From contig NZ_BJED01000007.1 in the NCBI RefSeq assembly GCF_005405485.1, forward strand, positions 167,931 through 231,930: a stretch of DNA of 64,000 nt, in the 5' to 3' direction. This document shows positions 50,802-59,646 of the stretch, piece after piece. This stretch comes from Enterococcus hulanensis (GTDB lineage Bacteria; Bacillota; Bacilli; Lactobacillales; Enterococcaceae). The position numbers and the translations under genes are program-made. The notes beneath the pieces were generated by a model, which saw only the letters and a list, made by a program, of their open reading frames with translations, was not told where the DNA came from and ran no database searches. Each line of letters opens with the position of its first letter. The stretch's first letter is position 1.

Positions 50802-51575
50802 TTAGACTCTTTTTCTTTGTCTTCTAGACACACTCAAAGACTCCTCCGACAAATTTCTCTTCAGAAGATCCTTATCCTTTGCGGACATTTTCATGTCTAC
50901 ACTGGTCATATAAGGGATAATCCCCAATGCATTGGTTTCAAAAACTTCATAGACCGTTTGTTCTGATTTGATCGTCTGATCAAAGCTTGCCAGCACCAAA
51001 ACAAATAGAAAGCCGGCCAACACACCAATAAATAGACTTAGGACTAGATTTAATTTATGGTTAGGCGATATTGGCGCCCGACTAGCAGTCGCTTCTGAAG
51101 TAATCGAAATTTCTCCAGGAATTTGACTTTCTGCTAAGGCTTCTTGAAATATTTGCGAAGTTGTATTGGCTATATGAGCTGAGAGTCTCGGTCGATCGCT
51201 AACAGCGCAGATCGAAAAAAAAAGTGATTCTTGCTGCTGTTCGAGTGTAATAGATTCTCTTAACTGACTAATCGTCATATGTTGATTTTCTTCTGTCTGC
51301 AATTTTTCTTGTACTCGACCCAAGACCAAATCACTTAACACCAGTTCCTTATATGTCTTTACCAATTGCAGATTGGCAGTAATTTCATTAGAAAGATTTT
51401 CTTCAGTCGATTTCGTTGCCGCGATCATCTGTGTTTGCGAACTGTACTGCGGTGTGATCCAGAAAAAAGAAAGATAGCCGCCTAGCAGTAGCCCGCTGAT
51501 ACTAAAAAGAATAATGGTCAACAGCTTTTCCTTAATAGTGCGCACAAAAAAGGAGAAATTTAATTTTTCATCCAT
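50802..51575 (-). CDS. Wzz/CapA-type chain-length determinant and BY-kinase activator
   Basis: 257 residues from ATG 51575 (CGGAGGCAAC upstream). Two membrane helices, TIILFSISGLLLGGYLSFF (about 20) and LNLVLSLFIGVLAGFLFVLV (about 180), flank an extracellular helical domain. The C-terminal cytoplasmic piece (about 200-257, YEVFETNALGIIPYMTSVDM) is the kinase-activating region, and the next gene is the kinase. A second, shorter Wzz is encoded at 57908. Confidence 0.88.
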   Translation of the reverse strand: MDEKLNFSFFVRTIKEKLLTIILFSISGLLLGGYLSFFWITPQYSSQTQMIAATKSTEENLSNEITANLQLVKTYKELVLSDLVLGRVQEKLQTEENQHMTISQLRESITLEQQQESLFFSICAVSDRPRLSAHIANTTSQIFQEALAESQIPGEISITSEATASRAPISPNHKLNLVLSLFIGVLAGFLFVLVLASFDQTIKSEQTVYEVFETNALGIIPYMTSVDMKMSAKDKDLLKRNLSEESLSVSRRQRKRV

Positions 51576-51612
51576 AATGACTAGTTGCCTCCGATAGTTT
51601 ATATATACTGGT

Positions 51613-52299
51613 TTAATAAGCCCCATCTCGTGTAATGATGACCAAAAACGTTTTAAGCATGATCTGTATATCCAGAAGAAAACTTCCTTTAGTTAAGTAG
51701 CTGAGATCTAGTTGGATCATTTCTTCAAAATGGAGATTATTCCGCCCATTCACCTGCCACAAACCAGTACATCCAGGCTTAACAAGTAATCTTAGACGAT
51801 GATAATCTGAGTATTGCTCCACTTCACGAGGCAATGCTGGTCTGGGCCCGACAATCGACATATCCCCTTTCAATACATTCACCAGCTGCGGAAACTCATC
51901 AATGCTAAATTTCCGCAAAAAATGACCGATTCGAGTAATACGCGGATCATATTTCATTTTGAACATGGGTCCTTGAATCTCATTTTTTTCCATCAAGTCT
52001 GCCAACTGCTCTTCAGCTCCAACAAACATTGTCCGAAATTTATATAAAACAAAATAGTTTCCATTCAGACCAACACGTGTTTGACTAAAAAAGACTGGGC
52101 CTTTAGGATCTTCCAGTTTTATCAGCAGTGCGACAAAACCAAATGGGATCGCCAAAACAACTAATCCCAAAAGACTTACGACGATGTCAATGACTCGTTT
52201 TGTTTTCCTTCCAAAAAAAATGGAGGTAGCTAGATTTTGTTGTTCAGTTAATTCAAAATCATTAATGGACGAATTATTTTCATAAATGTTATTCATCAT
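51613..52299 (-). CDS. Undecaprenyl-phosphate sugar phosphotransferase (initiating transferase)
   Basis: 228 residues. One membrane helix (VIDIVVSLLGLVVLAIPFGF) is followed by the catalytic bacterial sugar transferase domain: PKGPVFFSQTRVGLNG, LYKFRTMFVGAEEQ, FSIDEFPQLVNVLKGDMSIV, GPRPALPREVEQY and PGCTGLWQVNGRN. It attaches the first sugar phosphate to undecaprenyl phosphate and so starts repeat-unit synthesis. The lone helix fits the short-form WbaP/EpsL-type architecture. Confidence 0.95.
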   Translation of the reverse strand: MMNNIYENNSSINDFELTEQQNLATSIFFGRKTKRVIDIVVSLLGLVVLAIPFGFVALLIKLEDPKGPVFFSQTRVGLNGNYFVLYKFRTMFVGAEEQLADLMEKNEIQGPMFKMKYDPRITRIGHFLRKFSIDEFPQLVNVLKGDMSIVGPRPALPREVEQYSDYHRLRLLVKPGCTGLWQVNGRNNLHFEEMIQLDLSYLTKGSFLLDIQIMLKTFLVIITRDGAY

Positions 52300-52535
52300 T
52301 TCACTTCCAAAAAATCGAAAAAATTCGATATATTTTTTGATTACTAAACTCTTTTTTTAGAATAATTACAACTAACAAGCTAATAATAGAACAGAAGTTG
52401 CACCTTGAAACATCAAATAAGTGATGGTTTTTAACATTTTATGTCATAAAATCATGTTTTCTGTTAATCCAAACGGCAAAGCAATGCTCATTCCATTCGA
52501 TTTTTGTTCGATTCTTGAAATTTTAAGCTATTTTT
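52300..52535. other. Intergenic region before the sugar transferase gene
   Basis: About 235 AT-rich bases between two same-strand blocks of the EPS cluster. It probably contains a promoter for the sugar transferase-to-LCP block. No clear terminator is visible for the upstream block. Confidence 0.4.
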
Positions 52536-53303
52536 TCAAAGTACATTCTCAGCTACATCAAAAATTTGATGTCCTTCGCTTTTTTTAAACTCGGCTTCCG
52601 CTTTGATTAAATGGTAGAATTCATCTGATATCTGATAGCCTCTTCCCCATGCCGTATCGATTGGACTAAAATCCATTCCGCTTTTTTCTACTTTTTCTTT
52701 GATGTTTCGAACACAACTGGACAACGCGGACATTTTTGAATCCGTTATCCCTTCTTCACGCCAAATTTTCTTGCACAATTCCTGCCGTGACAGATACTGC
52801 CCTCTGTTTTCGTACAGACACATCAGCATGATTCTTTCCCGTTTAGAGAAACCAAAATTGTAAAAGCGGTAGTCTACCTCATTAGTCCTTCTTTTCCTGT
52901 TGCTGAAGGTTCTGACCTTCAGATGTTCGGTCTGTTTTTGTTCAATAGCTTGACAAAGCTCGCGAATCTCCTCTAAGGAAGCATTTCCTTTGATCCTCTG
53001 GTCAATGATGTATTCTGTCCGCTCTTCTTCATAGCCCTTAGTAAACTCACTTTCATATTTTCTGACGATTGACGGAACATATTCACGAATACATGGAATT
53101 ATTTCAAAAATCTCCTGATAAGAAACAGTCTCACTTAAAATAACCGCGTCAAAACAAGAAAGTAGCTGCCCCATCTCCTGATCCATCGAAAAACACTCAT
53201 CTAGTAAGCGCGTGCTGCAAAACACTTCATTATTTATTTGCTGAAGCTTGCTTTGAAAGCTCGTCTCAGCCAATATATTTTTCGTTAAAATTAATAGTTT
53301 CAT
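52536..53303 (-). CDS. Orphan pseudo-receiver/winged-helix regulator (EPS cluster copy)
   Basis: 255 residues with GGAGATCG before the ATG. N-terminal receiver-like half (KLLILTKNILAETSFQSKLQ, then FDAVILSETVSYQEI) lacks the phospho-Asp and acidic pocket. The C-terminal winged helix (about 150-240) has FSKRERIMLMCLYENRGQYL, CKKIWREEG and WGRGYQISDE. It is paralogous to the WxL-cluster protein at 35223-35930. Its start overlaps the stop of a glycosyltransferase gene by 4 bases, so it is made from the EPS message itself and may give feedback on the cluster. Confidence 0.8.
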   Translation of the reverse strand: MKLLILTKNILAETSFQSKLQQINNEVFCSTRLLDECFSMDQEMGQLLSCFDAVILSETVSYQEIFEIIPCIREYVPSIVRKYESEFTKGYEEERTEYIIDQRIKGNASLEEIRELCQAIEQKQTEHLKVRTFSNRKRRTNEVDYRFYNFGFSKRERIMLMCLYENRGQYLSRQELCKKIWREEGITDSKMSALSSCVRNIKEKVEKSGMDFSPIDTAWGRGYQISDEFYHLIKAEAEFKKSEGHQIFDVAENVL

Positions 53304-54541
53304 GTTCGATCTCCTTTACCAATTTCATTTAATCGTTTAATACTCTCAACAAATTCATCATAAAATCTTTGCTTTGAATGCCTGTTTCTTCCTTTTAAAG
53401 CCTCTTTACTCAGCCGATCGCGGAACGCGTCATCATGAATCAATTGCTCTAATCCCTCAGCAAAACGCGGAACAAACTGCTGATCATACTCGATTAATAA
53501 CGCGCTTTTTTCACTGATGTATTCTGGAATCCCGCCAATTTTAGTAGCAATGACAGGGATTCCCATCGCTTGTGCTTCAACAGCCGAAAGGCAGCAGGTT
53601 TCGTGAAATATTGATGGAACAGCACAGATATCAGCTGCCTTCAGGTAGAAAGGAATCTGACTTTTTTCAATATAGCCAGTAAAAGTCACTTCGATTGGAA
53701 GCTGCTCTGCCTGCGCCATTACCTTCTTGAAATAGGAATCCTTTTGGACGGAGCTGTAGGTAGTTCCCCCTAATACCAATACCTTGACGTTTTGTACCGA
53801 TTCAATTTGACTTAATGCATCAAACAACAGATGTACCCCTTTGGTCTCCGTCACTCGGCCTGAAAAAACAATCACACAATCCGTCTCTTTGTAATGAAAT
53901 AGCGAACGGATTTTCTGCCTCTCAGCAGGAGCTGCCGGCTGATATTCCTCTAATGCGATCCCATTATTTACACGATAAAGAGCGGGCCATTCCTTTGAGT
54001 AGCTAATCTCCTGTACTTTCTCGTTAAGAAAATCACATACCGATAAAATCCCATCCAGCTCATGAAGAATAGTTGCACCCTTCATTGTTCGATAATTGAG
54101 ATAATCATTGTGCAAATAAACAGCTAACTTCCCTGAAAAAAAGCGGCGGATAAGTGGAATTCGCTCTGGAAAATTCAAATCAATCAAGCAATCCACGGAA
54201 TTCCTTTGCAGATAGTGTTTGGCCGCGATCATTAGCTCTGGATAAGGGATGATATTCTTTCTTTTACCTGTAACGATTTGTCTTACCTTGTTCCAGCATC
54301 TTTGAATAAACCAGCGAAATGGCCGGTCTTTTGTTTTCACAGCAACTACTTGCGTATGCCTATGTGTTTGATTGAATGCTGGAATGGTCTCATCATCTTT
54401 AGATACCACGATCAGCTCCAACAGTTTCTGCTGTTCATTTTCTTCAATTAAAGTGTCGAGCAGAGTTTCTATCGCACCGCCTTTTACCGCCGGCACAGGT
54501 AATTTTCCATAAGTTAGCAGTAACACTCGTGTCCTCTTCAT
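53300..54541 (-). CDS. Glycosyltransferase, GT4 family
   Basis: 413 residues. N-terminal acceptor domain with RVLLLTYGKLPVPAVKGGAI. The donor domain has VIVFSGRVTETKGVHLLFDA and the GT4 E-x7-E region IFHETCCLSAVEAQAMGIPV (Glu retained at both ends). It adds a sugar to the lipid-linked repeat unit. It overlaps both neighbours by 4 bases. Donor and linkage are not predictable. Confidence 0.92.
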   Translation of the reverse strand: MKRTRVLLLTYGKLPVPAVKGGAIETLLDTLIEENEQQKLLELIVVSKDDETIPAFNQTHRHTQVVAVKTKDRPFRWFIQRCWNKVRQIVTGKRKNIIPYPELMIAAKHYLQRNSVDCLIDLNFPERIPLIRRFFSGKLAVYLHNDYLNYRTMKGATILHELDGILSVCDFLNEKVQEISYSKEWPALYRVNNGIALEEYQPAAPAERQKIRSLFHYKETDCVIVFSGRVTETKGVHLLFDALSQIESVQNVKVLVLGGTTYSSVQKDSYFKKVMAQAEQLPIEVTFTGYIEKSQIPFYLKAADICAVPSIFHETCCLSAVEAQAMGIPVIATKIGGIPEYISEKSALLIEYDQQFVPRFAEGLEQLIHDDAFRDRLSKEALKGRNRHSKQRFYDEFVESIKRLNEIGKGDRT

Positions 54542-55263
54542 TTGAATTTCTCCTGCACTAAGAGATAGATAAAATAGACATTCTCAAAAATATAGCGCTT
54601 ATAAAGTCGTTGCGGCTCCTTCATAAATCGATGCAGCCACTCCAATCCATTGCGCTGCATCCAAGCAGGAGCCCTTGATATCTCGCCGGCTAGTACATCA
54701 AAACTCCCACCAACACCCATAATTAAGTTGGCGTTCAATTCTTTTTTATACTTATTTACAAATGCCTCCTTATAAGGTGAAGTCATTCCAATGAACAGCA
54801 TTTGTGGTTGACAGTCGGCAATTTCCTTTACTACCTCCTGTTCATCCTTGAAATAGCCATGCTGTGCACCAGCGATCTTCAGCTTGGGGTACTGCTGCTT
54901 CAATACTTCCAGCAACTTATTAAGGATTGCCTCTTTCGTACCGAGAAAATATACCGTCAATTCTAGTTCTTCCGCCTCCTTTAGCAGTGCCATCATTGTG
55001 TCGATTCCAGTAACCCGATCAATGTCTTTCTTTTTGAGCCATCTACAGGCTCGAACCACTGAGTAGCCGTCCGCACTTACCATGTCAGCTTGTTGGATGA
55101 TTTTTTTGATTTCAGCATCACGATGACTTAAAACGACCTTATTGGAATTGACTCCTACGTGCTCTATTACTTCATTTCGCTGGATTCGCTCAATCATCTC
55201 TTCCACCGTTTCTTCCAAGCTGCCCTCATCAATCAGCAAATCAAATAGTTCAATTTTATTCAT
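54538..55263 (-). CDS. WecG/TagA/CpsF-family glycosyltransferase (GT26)
   Basis: 241 residues. Family motifs: VGVNSNKVVLSHRDAEIKKI, ADMVSADGYSVVRACRWL, VTGIDTMMALL, VYFLGTKEAILNKLLEVL and GVGGSFDVLAGEISRAPAWM, ending RLYKRYIFENVYFI. Members transfer ManNAc or ManNAcA to a lipid-linked GlcNAc. The UDP-ManNAc-forming epimerase encoded at 45345 fits this. It overlaps the flippase gene by 8 bases. Confidence 0.92.
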   Translation of the reverse strand: MNKIELFDLLIDEGSLEETVEEMIERIQRNEVIEHVGVNSNKVVLSHRDAEIKKIIQQADMVSADGYSVVRACRWLKKKDIDRVTGIDTMMALLKEAEELELTVYFLGTKEAILNKLLEVLKQQYPKLKIAGAQHGYFKDEQEVVKEIADCQPQMLFIGMTSPYKEAFVNKYKKELNANLIMGVGGSFDVLAGEISRAPAWMQRNGLEWLHRFMKEPQRLYKRYIFENVYFIYLLVQEKFK

Positions 55264-56674
55264 TGCGTCCCCTCCTTCTTATTGGATTGCTCTGAAACAA
55301 ATCAATGGAAATGATACACACGATCACTAAAATCTGACTGCCGATCCAAGGCAACTTTGAGAAGTTCAGCCATTGATTAAGAACGATCTGTAAAACCAAC
55401 AGACCGAACTGAATCCCCATTTTTCTGGCAGATAGATAATTTTCCATTAAGCGATTGGTCTCTTTTTTTCGTAAATAAAAGATGATAAAAAAACCCAAAC
55501 CAGATGCTATTGAGGCACCATTGATCCCCACCAGTGGAATCAAGATAAGGCTACCTACGAGACTGACAGCAGCTCCGACTAGCGAAGTCGTCAAAACGCC
55601 TTTTGTTTTCTTCACCACGATATAAGCTGTTCCTAAAAAGCCCGAAACACAGGAAAAGAAATTGCTTATCAGCAGCAGTGGAATGTAAGCTTTGGCAAAA
55701 TAAAACTCCTTTGACAGCAATGCAGAAGCTATCGGATCTAGAAATAATAGAATCAAGCACGAGAAAACCAACAGCAGCGTACAATAATGATTGAAGACAT
55801 TTTGATAGAAGCTCCCCGCATTTTTTTTGCGATAGTTTTCAACCGCAGAAAGCTGCCAAGCCTGCAAGAAGATAGAGCCGATTACTGATAACAAGCTAGG
55901 GACCTTACTGGCAGCAGCATACATACCATTGCTTGCTACTCCCAGAAAAAAAGTCATAATAAAGCGGCTGGATGTTGTAAGAATCCACCACATAGCCGAA
56001 TTGGGAATCAAGGGCAGGCTGTAAGTGATCAACTGCTTCTTTTGCAACTGATCCAAATCCTTTTTTTTGATAAATAAATTCTTCCAAGAGATGTTGAAGG
56101 ATAAGAATACTAAGGAAAAGCTATTCGCCAATACCAAAGACAAAAAGTAAGCATCGAGCTTGTTAACCATTTGACGAAAGAAAAATAGTCCAAAAAGCAT
56201 TGTCAGCAACGATAATAGAATGCCGTTTGATGCATAGATTCTCAGCTTGCCAATCGCTTTGAGGTACTGCATAAAAATCAATTGAAAGGATTGGATCGTT
56301 AATAAAAGAAAGCTAAGCAAACCAATATACGAAGAGATCATCACCGGCAGTCCACATAGAAAGACCCCTCCGAGCAAAAACCCAGTCAGACCAAGCCCGA
56401 CAAAGTTGATACTGATCGCCGTGCGCAGCCAGTCCAATTTTTCTGAATTACTTTTGCTGTCCAAAACAAAGCGCAAAACGCCCTCAGAAACACTCAAGCT
56501 GACAATCGGCAGCATCAAATTGATCGTATTGATCAGTAGATCCGCGGTCCCATACTCACTTTTGCTCAAATAGTAGGTATAAAACCCAACCAAAAAAAAC
56601 GTAATCAACTTGCTGCCAAAACTGCCAATCGCAAAAATCAACGAATCACTGAATAATTTCTTATATTGATTCAT
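55256..56674 (-). CDS. Wzx-type polysaccharide flippase
   Basis: 472 residues with about 12-14 membrane helices. It starts YKKLFSDSLIFAIGSFGSKL then GFYTYYLSKSEYGTADLLI, the signature start of the polysaccharide transporter family. It flips undecaprenyl-PP-linked repeat units outward. It overlaps the pyruvyl transferase gene by 4 bases. Confidence 0.93.
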   Translation of the reverse strand: MNQYKKLFSDSLIFAIGSFGSKLITFFLVGFYTYYLSKSEYGTADLLINTINLMLPIVSLSVSEGVLRFVLDSKSNSEKLDWLRTAISINFVGLGLTGFLLGGVFLCGLPVMISSYIGLLSFLLLTIQSFQLIFMQYLKAIGKLRIYASNGILLSLLTMLFGLFFFRQMVNKLDAYFLSLVLANSFSLVFLSFNISWKNLFIKKKDLDQLQKKQLITYSLPLIPNSAMWWILTTSSRFIMTFFLGVASNGMYAAASKVPSLLSVIGSIFLQAWQLSAVENYRKKNAGSFYQNVFNHYCTLLLVFSCLILLFLDPIASALLSKEFYFAKAYIPLLLISNFFSCVSGFLGTAYIVVKKTKGVLTTSLVGAAVSLVGSLILIPLVGINGASIASGLGFFIIFYLRKKETNRLMENYLSARKMGIQFGLLVLQIVLNQWLNFSKLPWIGSQILVIVCIISIDLFQSNPIRRRGRNE

Positions 56675-57882
56675 ATTTCTACCAAATTTTGGCGAATCTC
56701 AGCCATAATTTGATGATTAATCGCAAAGCCTGTTCGCATTTTTTCTTTCCGCTGCCTCATTTTAATTAGCTCCCGCTCATTGTCCGTCAGCTTTTCGGCG
56801 ATTTTCTTTGATAACAGCTCTCTATTTTCATTCAGGTCTTCAATTGCTAACACGTCCTCCTCCATTTCAAGGTTTTTGAACATTTCTACCACTTTTTGCT
56901 GCCAAGACAAGCCAATAATTGGAACAAATTGCGAAACCGCGACTATCATTGAATGCATTCGGGTTCCGATTACCAAGTTCAGCGATTGATATAAGTCTAA
57001 TAAGTCTTCCCGATCCTTAACGAGGACTACCTTTACCTCTGCTGATTTCTGGAAATCAGAGTAAAGTGTTTCGATTGTTTCGTAATCCTGCACCTCAGAG
57101 GAAAATAGAACAATCTCTTTTTTCATCTGAGCTAAGCGTTGGATCAACACCTTCATCTCCTCCAAATAGTCTAGGTAATCCTTCCGTGAGCAGCCGGTAA
57201 TTCGATAGTCAATGACACAAATCCCGATGCGTTCCTGCAGTGCTCTTTGTGCTTTTAATTGCTCAAATGGCAGTGATTCTGGCAATAGAAACACCGGATC
57301 AACAGAAGCATAAGCTGCTGGGTGTTGAGTATTTTCCAAGTATCTTAATGACCGTTCATCACGAAAAGTGACATATTCACATTTCTTTAAGGTATTGACT
57401 GCCGCATTCTTTTGTTTCTCCGTGCAAAACGGACCAATTCCAATAGAGCTGACAAAGACTGGGACCTGATGTTTATTAGCTAAAGAAACCACTTGATCAA
57501 AGCGTTGAGCGGATAAGGTGGCTGACGATAAATCAAAAATTGCATTTCCTCCACCGATTACTAAAATATCCGTTTGGGCCAACGTCTCCTCAAAATGTTG
57601 AATATCTGCCGTGTCATACATTTTCCTTCGCGATCTTAGCCACTTTCCCCTACTGACAAGGTTTCTTACCAATGGCAACTGGCGAAAGTATTTATAGTAA
57701 ATTTCATGGGTTTTTGATCGACGAACCAGATTTTTATTTATCTTAATTTTTGATTCTTCAATTAGTTTGTAACTATATTTCCTTGTTTCAATTCCGACTA
57801 ACAGCTGCTCTGATAACGTCGCGGCTATCAATCGATCACCAATATTCGAGCTGTCAATGAAACTAACTAGTGTAGCTTTCAC
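56671..57882 (-). CDS. Polysaccharide pyruvyl transferase family protein
   Basis: 403 residues. N-terminal TLVSFIDSSNIGDRLIAATL; central DILVIGGGNAIFDLSSATLS and SSIGIGPFCTEKQKNA; C-terminal NLVIGTRMHSMIVAVSQFVP with the conserved R-x-H, then IGLSWQQKVVEM. These match CsaB/WcaK-type enzymes that move pyruvate from PEP to a sugar, giving a negatively charged ketal. The product is probably an acidic polymer. Confidence 0.9.
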   Translation of the reverse strand: MKATLVSFIDSSNIGDRLIAATLSEQLLVGIETRKYSYKLIEESKIKINKNLVRRSKTHEIYYKYFRQLPLVRNLVSRGKWLRSRRKMYDTADIQHFEETLAQTDILVIGGGNAIFDLSSATLSAQRFDQVVSLANKHQVPVFVSSIGIGPFCTEKQKNAAVNTLKKCEYVTFRDERSLRYLENTQHPAAYASVDPVFLLPESLPFEQLKAQRALQERIGICVIDYRITGCSRKDYLDYLEEMKVLIQRLAQMKKEIVLFSSEVQDYETIETLYSDFQKSAEVKVVLVKDREDLLDLYQSLNLVIGTRMHSMIVAVSQFVPIIGLSWQQKVVEMFKNLEMEEDVLAIEDLNENRELLSKKIAEKLTDNERELIKMRQRKEKMRTGFAINHQIMAEIRQNLVEI

Positions 57883-57907
57883 TCATATTCCTCTACTTTC
57901 GTGTTCT

Positions 57908-58594
57908 TTATATTTCATAAAAATTTACAATTCCGAGCGCTTCTATTTCGATCAAATGTTGTGCCACTTCAGGTGTCCTTAGGAATTTTCTTTCATGTAA
58001 ATAAGACCACCCGAAGCTACAGGATGTACTGAGCATAAAACTCATGATGAATATCCCCAAGATGATTTTAGGAACACTAGGTGTCCTTACCGTGTCAACG
58101 GATTGTGCAGCAAGTAAAAATACATTTCTAGGCAAACGACTATTTTCGACTATCTGAGGATAATGCTCACTTAAGCTCACAGCTATTTTTTTACTTTGTT
58201 CTGGACTGCGGGTTGTAATAGAGACTGTAAAAATTTGTGAATTAATATTGCTTGAAACCTTCATGCTAGCTAGTAACGCCTGCTTGCTTTTCTGCGGGTT
58301 ATCTTTTTGTATCACCTGCAACATAGGCTCGCTTTTCACCATTTCCTTATAGGTTTCTACCAGCTTGATATTGCTAGAGATCACTTGATTCTCGATTTCA
58401 AGTCTGTCCTCATCCCCATTGTCTTCAACAGTATGCTCCGTTGCCGGTAATAAAAAGGACACCTGATTTGTATATTCAAACCCCTTCATAAAGAACATGC
58501 CTCCACAGCCTATTCCAATAAAACAGAAGGTCAGTACTAAAATCACTTTTTTTTGCAGCCACAGAAAATGCATGAAGTCCTTAAATGAATACAT
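57908..58594 (-). CDS. Second Wzz-type chain-length determinant protein
   Basis: 228 residues. First helix VILVLTFCFIGIGCGGMFFM, an extracellular helical domain (about 45-170: SSNIKLVETYKEMVKSEPML), second helix IILGIFIMSFMLSTSCSFGW and a short cytoplasmic tail ending IEALGIVNFYEI. This tail resembles the YEVFETNALGIIP piece of the other Wzz, so it may also touch the kinase. It is shorter than the copy at 50802 and not next to a kinase gene. Confidence 0.85.
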   Translation of the reverse strand: MYSFKDFMHFLWLQKKVILVLTFCFIGIGCGGMFFMKGFEYTNQVSFLLPATEHTVEDNGDEDRLEIENQVISSNIKLVETYKEMVKSEPMLQVIQKDNPQKSKQALLASMKVSSNINSQIFTVSITTRSPEQSKKIAVSLSEHYPQIVENSRLPRNVFLLAAQSVDTVRTPSVPKIILGIFIMSFMLSTSCSFGWSYLHERKFLRTPEVAQHLIEIEALGIVNFYEI

Positions 58595-58608
58595 GAATAA
58601 CTCCTCTC

Positions 58609-59646
58609 CTAATCAGATAATGATTCATATACGCATTCCCAATTTTGCAGATAAGCTTCCATAGAGTAGTGGTCTCTGATCATTATCTGGGCATTGGCAG
58701 AAAATCGTTTACGCTTCTCCTGACTAGAGAAAAAGGCTATGATCGCCTGCTCCATTTGATCGATATCTCCCGGCGCGACCAGAAAACCATTCTCTTGGTT
58801 TTTTATTACCTGACTAATCCCCCCGACATTCGTTGCTAAATTTGGAATGCCGCAGCCCATCGTTTCCAGGATTGCCATCGGAATCCCCTCATGATACGAA
58901 GGAAGAAGATGCAATCCACAGTCCTTCAACAATTCCGCTTGATTCGTGGTCCAACCATGCAGCTCGACGTTTTCACAATTAAGCAGATTCATTTGTTCAA
59001 CGATTTTCGGTGTCGTTTCATCTGTATCGCCGTAAAGATGAAATCGCACATTCGGCATTTTTGTTTGTATTCGCTTAGCAAGAGCTAAAATATCGTGGCT
59101 TCCTTTTCGTTCACAAATTCGCCCAAAGGTTAAAACATTGGTCGAGTTAAGCTGATAGCTATTATTCGAATGGACAGAAACAGCATTATTTATCACGATG
59201 ACCTTTGTTGTCGTCAGTGTTTGATAATAGTCTCTCCAGTCATCACCCAAAGCGACCAATAGATCAACTCGGTTCAAGGTGTTGCGAATCAAACGTTTTT
59301 TCTTTTCAGACGCTTCTTTATAGAAATGGTCAAAATTCGGAGCATGCATATGAAAAATAATTTTCGTTCCTTTTTTCACTGCCTTCACCAGTATTGCTTT
59401 ACGATAAAAACTCGCATCTTGTGAAACGTGAAAGTGAACAATCGATATTTTTTTAGTATGTGACGCTACAAACAGCTGCCGAAACGATCGTAAAGCATAG
59501 AAGAGCTTGTGCTTCTCATTCCATGAAAATAGATAACGAATCTGCCATTTTTGATTTTTGGGAAAATAATTAATAAAATTTTTTACGACCGTTGAAATTC
59601 CACCTTTACCTGTACTTTCCGGTCCTACCATGATTATTTTTTTCAT
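58609..59646 (-). CDS. Glycosyltransferase, GT4 family
   Basis: 345 residues. Starts KIIMVGPESTGKGGISTVVK, a nucleotide-sugar-fold Gly loop. The donor side has NVLTFGRICERKGSHDILAL and the E-x7-E motif SYHEGIPMAILETMGCGIPN. Transfers a sugar from a nucleotide donor to the growing repeat unit. Overlaps the polymerase gene stop/start by 4 bases. Confidence 0.92.
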   Translation of the reverse strand: MKKIIMVGPESTGKGGISTVVKNFINYFPKNQKWQIRYLFSWNEKHKLFYALRSFRQLFVASHTKKISIVHFHVSQDASFYRKAILVKAVKKGTKIIFHMHAPNFDHFYKEASEKKKRLIRNTLNRVDLLVALGDDWRDYYQTLTTTKVIVINNAVSVHSNNSYQLNSTNVLTFGRICERKGSHDILALAKRIQTKMPNVRFHLYGDTDETTPKIVEQMNLLNCENVELHGWTTNQAELLKDCGLHLLPSYHEGIPMAILETMGCGIPNLATNVGGISQVIKNQENGFLVAPGDIDQMEQAIIAFFSSQEKRKRFSANAQIMIRDHYSMEAYLQNWECVYESLSD

